A stretch of 64,000 nucleotides of DNA, from contig OZ026842.1 of assembly GCA_964023205.1 (NCBI GenBank), positions 7,044,408 to 7,108,407 on the forward strand, read 5' to 3'. Numbering within the stretch: the first letter of the stretch is position 1; each line of letters begins with the position of its first letter. The notes below the pieces were generated by a model. It worked only from the letters and a program-made list of their open reading frames with translations. It was not told where the DNA came from and did not search any database. The position numbers were made by a program, and so were the translations under genes. Positions 50,114 to 59,700 of this stretch are shown here, in pieces. This DNA comes from Lutraria lutraria. Its lineage: Eukaryota > Mollusca > Bivalvia > Venerida > Mactridae.

Positions 50114-52300
50114 ACGAAAATCAAGTTTCTGATTGAGCTTCTGATTAATTAGACCATGAAAATCAAGCTTGTAATTAATTAGACCATGAAAATCAAGCTT
50201 GTAATTAATTAGACCATGAAAATCAAGCTTGTAATTAATTAGACCATGAAAATCAAGCTTGTAATTAATTTGACTATGAAAATCAAGCTTGTAATTAATT
50301 TGACCATGAAAATCAAGCTTGTAATTAATTTGACCATGAAAATCAAGCTTGTAATTAATTAGACCATGAAAATCAAGCTTGTAATTAATTAGACTATGAA
50401 AATCAAGCTTGTAATTAATTAGACCATGAAAATCAAGCTTGTAATTAATTTGACCATGAAAATCAAGCTTGTAATTAATTTGACTATGAAAATCAAGCTT
50501 GTAATTAATTAGACCATGAAAATCAAGCTTGTAATTAATTAGACCATGAAAATCAAGCTTGTAATTAATTTGACCATGAAAATCAAGCTTGTAATTAATT
50601 AGACCATGAAAATCAAGCTTGTTATTAATTAGACTATGAAAATCAAGCTTGTAATTAATTTGACTATGAAAATCAAGCTTGTAATTAATTTGACTATGAA
50701 AATCAAGCTTGTAATTAATTTGACTATGAAAATCAAGCTTGTAATTAATTAGACCATGAAAATCAAGCTTGTAATTAATTAGACCATGAAAATCAAGCTT
50801 GTAATTAATTAGACTATGAAAATCAAGCTTGTAATTAATTTGACTATGAAAATCAAGCTTGTAATTAATTAGACCATGAAAATCAAGCTTGTAATTAATT
50901 AGACCATGAAAATCAAGCTTGTAATTAATTAGACTATGAAAATCAAGCTTGTAATTAACTTGACTATGAAAATCAAGCTTGTAATTAATTAGACTATGAA
51001 AATCAAGCTTGTAATTAATTAGACCATGAAAATCAAGCTTGTAATTAATTATACTATGAAAATCAAGCTTGTAATTAATTTGACCATGAAAATCAAGCTT
51101 GTAATTAATTAGACCATGAAAATCAAGCTTGTAATTAATTATACTATGAAAATCAAGCTTGTAATTAATTAGACTATGAAAATCCAGCTTGTAATTAATT
51201 ATACTATGAAAATCAAGCTTGTAATTAATTAGACTATGAAAATCAAGCTTGTAATTAATTTGACTATGAAAATCAAGCTTGTAATTAATTTGACTATGAA
51301 AATAAAGCTTGTAATTAATTAGACTATGAAAATCAAGCTTGTAATTAATTAGACCATGAAAATCAAGCTTGTAATTAATTTGACTATGAAAATCAAGCTT
51401 GTAATTAATTAGACTATGAAAATCAAGCTTGTAATTAATTAGACTATGAAAATCAAGCTTGTAATTAATTTGACCATGAAAATCAAGCTTGTAATTAATT
51501 AGACCATGAAAATCAAGCTTGTAATTAATTAGACCATGAAAATCAAGCTTGTAATTAATTAGACTATGAAAATCAAGCTTGTAATTAATTTGACCATGAA
51601 AATCAAGCTTGTAATTAATTTGACTATGAAAATCAAGCTTGTAATTAATTAGACTATGAAAATCAAGCTTGTAATTAATTAGACTATGAAAATCAAGCTT
51701 GTAATTAATTAGACTATGAAAATCAAGCTTGTAATTAATTAGACTATGAAAATCAAGCTTGTAATTAATTAGACTATGAAAATCAAGCTTGTAATTAATT
51801 AGACTATGAAAATCAAGCTTGTAATTAATTAGACTATGAAAATCAAGCTTGTAATTAATTAGACTATGAAAATCAAGCTTGTAATTAATTAGACCATGAA
51901 AATCAAGCTTGTAATTAATTAGACCATGAAAATCAAGCTTGTAATTAATTAGACTATGAAAATCAAGCTTGTAATTAATTAGACCATGAAAATCAAGCTT
52001 GTAATTAATTAGTAATTAATTAGACTATGAAAATCAAGCTTGTAATTAATTAAACCATGAAAATCCAGCTTGTAATTAATTAGACTATGAAAATCAAGCT
52101 TGTAATTAATTTGACTATGAAAATCAAGCTTGTAATTAATTAGACTATGAAAATCAAGCTTGTAATTAATTTGACCATGAAAATCAAGCTTGTAATTAAT
52201 AAGACTATGAAAATTTAGCTTCTGTTAAATTAGACTATGAAAATCAAGCTTGTAATTAATAAGACTATGAAAATCAAGCTTCTGTTAAATTAGACCATGA
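50114..52300. repeat. 30-bp satellite-like array (~70 units)
   Basis: Unit aatcaagcttgtaattaatt plus agaccatgaa. Variation is nearly all at three positions (agacc, agact, tgacc, tgact, atact). From 50161 to about 52005 every unit is exactly 30 bp. The only length change is an ~11-bp duplication near 52010. There are no unique spacers, so it is not a CRISPR. The last few units are more diverged. Confidence 0.95.
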
Positions 52301-53542
52301 CTAGAAGCCCAAGGGCAACATGTCGAGCCCCTGTTTAGCCAGCTTGTGATCTTGACCTTTGAACTACAAGTATGGGTGATATTCATGACACATCATTTCA
52401 TTGAAGTAAACTTTTATACCAATTTATTTAAAAATCCTTGAATGCAAACAGAAGTTACAGCCCAGACAAGGAAAATATATTTGACTGAATATGTAATCTT
52501 GACCTTTGACCTATAAAAATCTGGGTGTTGCCCAATACACATGGTCGCATTGTATTATGGCAAGTCATTTTTAAATAACTCAATGCATAAGGGAGACACA
52601 GCCCTGACAAGGTGTATAATGCTTATTTTTTATGTTTGACCTCTAAGTGTGACCTTGACCTTTGAGCTAGAGACCTTGATCTTACGCACTGCACACCACC
52701 TCATGGTGTTTTACAATTATGCCAAGTTATCTTAAAAAGTTTCGATGCATAAGGGAGATACAGCCCGGACAAGGTCTGTAATAATCGTTTTTTGACGTTT
52801 GACCTCTAAGTGTGACCTTGACCTTTGAGCTAGAGACCTGGATTTGCGCACTGCACACCGCCTCATGGTGTTTTACAATTATGCCAAGTTATCTTAAAAA
52901 GTTTCGATGCATAAGGGAGATACAGCCCGGACAAGGTCTGTAATAATCGTTTTTTGACGTTTGACCTCTAAGTGTGACCTTGACCTTTGAGCTAGAGACC
53001 TGGATTTGCGCACTGCACACCGCCTTATGGTGTTTAACAATTATGCCAAGTTATCTTAAAAACTTTGAATGCATTAGGGAGATACAGCCCGGACAAGGTC
53101 TATAATGCTCATTTTTTATGTTTGACCTCTAAGTGTGACCTTGACCTTTGAGCTAGAGACCTGGATTTTGCGCACTGCACACCGCCTCATAGTGTTTAAC
53201 AATTATGCCAAGTTATCTTAAAAAGTTTCTATGAATAAGGGAGATACAGCCCGGACAAGGTCTATAATGCTCATTTTTGACGTTTGACCTCTAAGTGTGA
53301 CCTTGACCTTTGAGCTAGAGACCTGGATTTTGCGCACTGCACACCGCCTCATGCTGTTTAACAATTATGCCAAGTTATTTTAAAAAGTGTCAATGCATAA
53401 GGGACATACAGCCCGGACAAGGATCCGGACGGACACACTAACTAACTCACTCACTCACTCACTCACTAACTAACTAACTAACGGACAGACACGCAACCGC
53501 CATTGTGGCGACTATGTCGAGCTCACCACAGGCGGGCTCGAC
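52301..53542 (+). mobile_element. 1.24-kb pearl/Helitron-like element with 162-bp tandem core
   Basis: The 5' end ctagaagcccaagggcaac can form a small hairpin. Five core units of about 162 bp carry gacctctaagtgtgacc (52638, 52801, 52963, 53124, 53286). A (cact)n/(ctaa)n microsatellite follows, and a 3' hairpin gtcgagctc ... gggctcgac ends the element. It interrupts the 30-bp array, which resumes on the right. No coding capacity. Confidence 0.75.
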
Positions 53543-53637
53543 AAAAATCAAGCTTGTAATTAATAAGACTATAAAAATTAAGCTTCTGATTAATTAGACT
53601 ATGAAAATCAAGCTTCTGATGAATAAGACCATGTAAT
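53543..53637. repeat. remnant of the 30-bp array
   Basis: Three diverged units (aatcaagcttgtaattaata, gattaattagactatgaaa) run up to the SLC16-like stop codon, so the 3' UTR of that gene begins inside the array. Confidence 0.85.
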
Positions 53638-53798
53638 TCAAGCTTCTACTGATTCAATTTCAAGTTTCTTTTTTTGTCTATACTCCTTTCCTGACTTAGT
53701 ACAAAGTACAAGGAATGTGATTGCTGAACTGATCACGAATGCTGCACCAGCAACCAGAAAGCTGATGGTGTAACTTCCTGTCTTATCAAAGAACCAAC
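53638..53798 (-). CDS. SLC16-like exon 6 (TM12 and C-terminus)
   Basis: The acceptor gctgaatatttcag ends at 53799. The exon encodes GWFFDKTGSYTISFLVAG, TM12 and a basic then acidic cytoplasmic tail ending SVEA, with TGA at 53640-53638. A MITE begins only 45 nt upstream of the acceptor. Confidence 0.92.
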
Positions 53799-56700
53799 CT
53801 GAAATATTCAGCACATAGTTCAAAGGTCTTAACTGATTCATAATACAGTGCAACCTCTCCAAAGCAACACCCTTTGAGAGTAGCAAAATTATGTTGTTGT
53901 TGAAGAGAGGTTGTTGCTAAAGAGAGGGTTGCTCTGGAGAGATTACACGGTATAAAACAAATATCCGTTCAAATATAACCATCACAGTTCAATAATTTGG
54001 AACAATCCTGAACTAGGCCTCTATAAAACTGGAGCATTTTCAATGAAGTGACTAAATACCCCTGTCGCCACTTTGACACTAAGAATGTGATAGTACAATA
54101 TATGACTATGTTCAAGGACACATAATTCTGGAATGTCAATAATCAATGGGCATGGAAATTTTGTCATGCACATCTACACTTCATGGTGATAAACATATTT
54201 TAAACTGCAATGCAATCACTCAAGGAATGTAGAAGTGCTCCTAATCACAAACTTGTGAAATAGTATGCGGACGGACTGACTGAGCGACCAACAGAGAAAC
54301 TTCAATATACCCCCTCTCAAACTTCATTTACAGGAGTATAAAAACCTTGGCAGCAATGGGTCAATTAAACTTAGTAAAAAAAATGGCAACCAACTATTCG
54401 ACACCAACAGTACGGTGTAACCTTATCAAAGCAACACCCATTGGGAGTAGCAAAATTATGTTGTTGTTTAGAGGTTGTTGCTCTACAGAGGTTAAATTAG
54501 TAGTTAAATTGTGCAGTGGGAACAAATCATGCAGTTGTTGAAGGGAGATTGTTGCTCAAGAGAGGGCCACTCTGGAGAGGTTGTACTGTATTTACCCCAT
54601 TCTAATAACCAGGACTTTTTACTCTGAGAGAACCTGTTTAACTTACCAAGCAAAGTGTACCGCAATAACCTTCTACATAGATTATCAAAGATAAAAAGAA
54701 AATTGAAGCTATCTGATTGGCTTATAATGTAGGTCAAACCCTAACAATGAAAAGAGAAACAAATATAGGAAAAATGTAGGCGGCACAAACCTGCGGCTGG
54801 CGTGCCAATGAATCCTGACACCCCATAAACCCACATGAGTACTCCCATTATGGAAGCCATATGTTTCTCTCCTACACATTGGAACAGTACTATAGGCTGC
54901 ACTGCATACATGGAACCTAAAATACACAAACATACCATGAATACTCTAATCCAACAAGAAGTGTTTGTGAAACACAGATGCCCCCTAAAAGCCGACTTGA
55001 TAGTAAGACCTTGACCTATTGAACTTAAAATCAATAGTAGGCCGAGGACAACAGTTCAAAATGTCACCACGACTATGAGGGCCACAGTTTGACTGTTCAA
55101 CAAATTCTCACAAATTAACTGTTTTATTAACTAATGTAATATATAATTGTTTTTATATAATAAATTCTTCACCTGAAAAATGTTGAAACGATTTAGATTT
55201 GACATTTTCTACATCATATAAACGCTTGCAGAAATCAGAATCATATAAATGCTTGCAGAGCTTAAAAAAAGACCTGCTATCGGTAAGTTCCGCCTTGACC
55301 GAAATGTACTGATTGTTACTGAAAGTTCATTACAGAAACACCTGATATCAAGGCTGGTCAACAGTTCGCAGTATGACTCAAATTACAAATCCTGCAAATA
55401 TCCAACTTCTTTTGTAAAACAGCAAAAATTAATAAAATAACATTTATATAATACACTGGGAAATAAAACTTACTCGCATGACTTATAGGTAGTCAAACAT
55501 AGTTAGAAACTTTTTTGCATGCACACCAACTGTCACATGGGCACTTCTCATGACAATCGAGGGCTCAGCCCAACACTATCGTAACTTGTTCTTATTTCAA
55601 TATGAGTTACGACACTCTTGTGTTGAACCCTCGATGTGTGAAGTGAAAGACAGTAAAAAATATCCAAAAAAAAATTATCAATTTAAGATCTTGTATTGGA
55701 AAAAATGAGTTGACACCTTAAATGCTGGACTGAGCCCAAAGGATAGAAAGACCGTTAAAAGAGTAAAGTGGGAGGCAGGACGCCATGTAACATGACCACA
55801 GGAAACAATTTCAGACTGGAGGGGGTGACTAATTTGATATTTTGTCTGACGAAGGGATGGGGAGGAGGGAATCACCAATTCAGATACAACCCCTTTTTTA
55901 CTCATTACAGCCTAAAATTAATTGCCACTGGCTCAGACAACTGGATTTTGTTGATACAGTATCAGTTTTTATTCAAAAGTGTCTTCTTACAGACGTAAGA
56001 GGATGGTTTGCTTGGACAAACATACCAATTTGTCCGAGGCAAAGCTGAGGATAAATGGTTGTTTGTCTTAAGCAAACTGTCTGTAAGAAGACATCTTTTA
56101 AGAAAATACGAGTACATCTGACTTATACGAAGATAAAGGATTATGTCCATGTGAAAGTTGAGTTATTGAAAAGTGTCTTCTTACAAACGTAAGGAGACAC
56201 TTTTAGAATAGCTCTGCATGGGGTATAGTTGTGTAAGTTTGTTTATTGAACTATAATGCAACACCACAAACCTGAGAATACTCCAAAAAGTACAGCATAC
56301 ACAATCAATGTCTCAAACATGGGTATAACAGCCGCAATCATTGTTGTCACGCCAACACACAATATACATACACCTAGCAGTATAACAGGGGTGACACATT
56401 TAAGATCTGACAACCATCCACCAAGAACTTGACTTATGGTAGCTGAAATATAAATCCCATATGCATTACACCTGTTTCCACATACATCCACAAGCACAAA
56501 GCTTTTGACTGTAGGTAACTAAGTAAACAATTTAAAAGATCTAATTTTTTTCAGTGGGGTTTAAAATGAACCAACAACCAGGAGAGTCATTTGTCGACTT
56601 TTCTACCCGGGGCGGTCAAGGAAAACCCAACTGGGTAAAACCACTGACACCTTCCTCGCATGTGAAATTTATCCGTTCGGGTTTAAGTAGCTTGTGGTTA

Positions 56701-59700
56701 CAATCAGACCAAAACTTACAGACACTGGAAACCCCTTCAAAGATGTAATACTGCATGATAATGATTAGAATATGGAAATCCAAAGATTCTGAGGTTAAAC
56801 TTATTTTTTACGTTGATTGTAGATCAAGTTCTTGTAACTTATATTAACTACTTTCTATGACTGCTTCCTAGATTATGACCAATAAGAAGGAATTGTGAAG
56901 GTTCCGGTCAAATTCCGCCACTGACAGGATTCGAACCCGCAACCTCCAGGTTAGGAGTCTGACGCTCTACCCCTACACCACTGCATCTCATCTAATGATA
57001 GATATTATCATAATATCATATACGGGTACCCTACACAGAAAACAATTTTCCGAATCCATCGGAATCAAAATTAACAGTTACTGTCATAGTTTGTCCATAG
57101 TCCCTACAGAGAAACTTGAAAAAGTCTGCCATTTCAAATTTCTCTGCAGGGTCAATGGACAAACTACAACAGTAACGATGCTAATTTTGGTACCGATGGA
57201 TTCGGAAAATTGATTATAGACCTTTGGTATTAACACTACAAGTATATACTTACCACCAACTCCAATAGCTGATAACATCCATGCGCTCTGACTAGGTGAG
57301 CAATTTACAGACAGACCAAAATCAGCTAACATACTGTATGGAACAAATTCAGGTAATGCAATGAAAACTGTGGCAAACTGTAGGATAATAAAATTAACAT
57401 TAGTCATCATTGCCTTTGGACACAACTTTTCTATAAAAGAATTCTTAAATTTTATGTTTTCAATATTAGCATCATTATCATCAAGTTCATTAGCGGTTTC
57501 TATCTCATCTGCACCAGACAGTGGACTGATTGCATCACTGTCATTTGTACTATCTGGTGTCATGTTACTTCTAGTTTCACTATTTTGTGTTGATGTTTCT
57601 TCGATGTTACATTCATTGTTTATTTCAGTCTTATTTACAACAAGCAGTGGAATATTTTGACCTTGATGATTTTTGTCTTCATCGAAAGTTTCATTTTTAT
57701 CAACATTATCATCTTCCTCCAACTTGTCTTCATGTTTATTTGCAGCATTGCTAGTTCCTGATGCTACAGAATTGATATCATTGTTACATCGGTCTGAGTT
57801 ATCATTTGAAGCAGGCTTCTTATCTTGTTCAGTTTTTTTCTCAACAAAAGGACGAAACAAAGCGGAAAAAACACAACCATTCAGAGATATTCCAGCCAGG
57901 ATCAACATGGTCCCCCTCCAAGTGTAAACTTCAATCGCTAAACGAACGAGCGGCACTATAACAAAGGTTCCGATTCCACCACCACAGAATGAAATCCCAA
58001 TAGCTAAAGCTTGCTTCTTCTTAAAATATTTCCCAGTAGCCACAGTGCCACCAAGAAACAGCAGCCCAAATCCAAACCCTGAAAAGAGCTTAAACATGTA
58101 CAAATACTTATGCATATAAATAATTGTTTGTTTCCAGTTACCTGACCTATCCGAAAATTTCTCCATGACATTTTACTAGGCCCACAGAATGGAACATCCA
58201 CATCTCATTTTCTTTACCTTTTAACACACTTGCAAAAGGCCCGCCTGGCTAGCTCAATGGTTAGAGTGTATGACTACTGATCGAGAGGTTGTGAGTTCGA
58301 ACCCCGGACGAGGCTCACACTGTCCGTGACAAATTTGACTGAAGATATTACATCCTATGTTAAATTATCCTCCACCTCTGAGTTATGTGGGGTAACTTGG
58401 TGGTAGCTTGCGGATAGAATGTGGTTAGTACAGGTCAAGGCTAGGATATCTGCCTGCCACGATATGACTGAAATAATGTTGAAAATGGCGTTAAACCCAA
58501 TGAAACAAACAAATGCTTCCAAAAACAGCGAAACTTACAAACTTTTCCCACCTACGGTACCTATCCCGTCTTCCCTATGTAACCAGAAACAAACAATTTT
58601 TTACGCCTTATCAGACTTCGCAAAAGCCGAAAAATCTGCCGGACATTCGGTCCAACAAGCTTGAAAATTCTATCGGACCGAAAGGAAATCTGCCCTATCA
58701 AAAACAGTAAACAAGTATAAATAATTACGGTATTTTACCATTTAAGGGGCCGTCAGATACAGCTTTATACACTCTAATTCTAATTGTATACTAAAGGTCT
58801 TTGATATACAGTATACATACTGAATGATATAGGGCCATCCATACAAAAAGTATCTTGTTTGCTGTAACGCTACCAACTCACTAAAAAGGCCCCTACCCAA
58901 TTTTTGACTTTCGGGTAATTTTTTTAAAATAATATAGCATTCGGATGCATATTTTGGGTTCAATACTGTATTACAAAAATGAAATTGTAAAAAAAAATAT
59001 TTCCTACCTACATGTACCTACAGACTATAGCCCTCTGGGTAGGGTTACTGCAAACAAACATTTTTTAAGGATGGCCTAGCTTGTTTTATCATTTATGTAC
59101 TTAACTCTGTGTAAGTCTTACCTTGCATTACCCCATATGTAGCATAGAGATGATATAAACTCTGGGCAAAATAACTCAAGACGAAAGATAAAGAAGTGAT
59201 CACACATCCCAACATCGCACAGAAACGAAACCCATACTTGTTCACTATCAAAGCTGATATTGGCCCTGTCAAAACATAAAGACACAATTAATGCATGGCT
59301 TTTATTTCACATGCAACACTTCCCTAGAAAACTGTAATATAACACTTCCATATAAATAACACACAATATACTTTTAAATAATTTTAAATTATAAATATTA
59401 TATAACTTAGGCCATCATTAAACAATTTTTGATTGGAGTAATGCTACCTAATCAACGGCCTTACCCCCAACTTTTTTTGGTTTCATGTGGATTTTTTTTT
59501 CAATATATAAATAAATAGCAGTTTGACAGGTATTTCGGGGGGAAAAAATTGTTAAAGAAAAATATTTCCTACATACCTACCCACTGAAAATTCTCTGGAT
59601 AGGATTTCCTTATAATTTTTTTAAGGATGGCCTTACAATAATTTTGAAGAAAAAGTAATAACAACTATGATATATAATCACTTATATTCTTTTAACAGCA

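Noticed and set aside
50114..52300. CRISPR-like array (30-bp direct repeats)
   Set aside because: Units are head to tail without spacers, in a eukaryotic context and with no cas genes.
57361..57927. Plus-strand Ser/Leu-rich frames opposite SLC16 exon 3
   Set aside because: Antisense shadows of the acidic loop coding sequence.
58079..58166. N-terminal extension MEKFSDRSGNWKQ before SLC16 exon 3
   Set aside because: It is intron containing a dispersed repeat; a good acceptor at 58079 and phase-correct joining to exon 2 show the true exon start.
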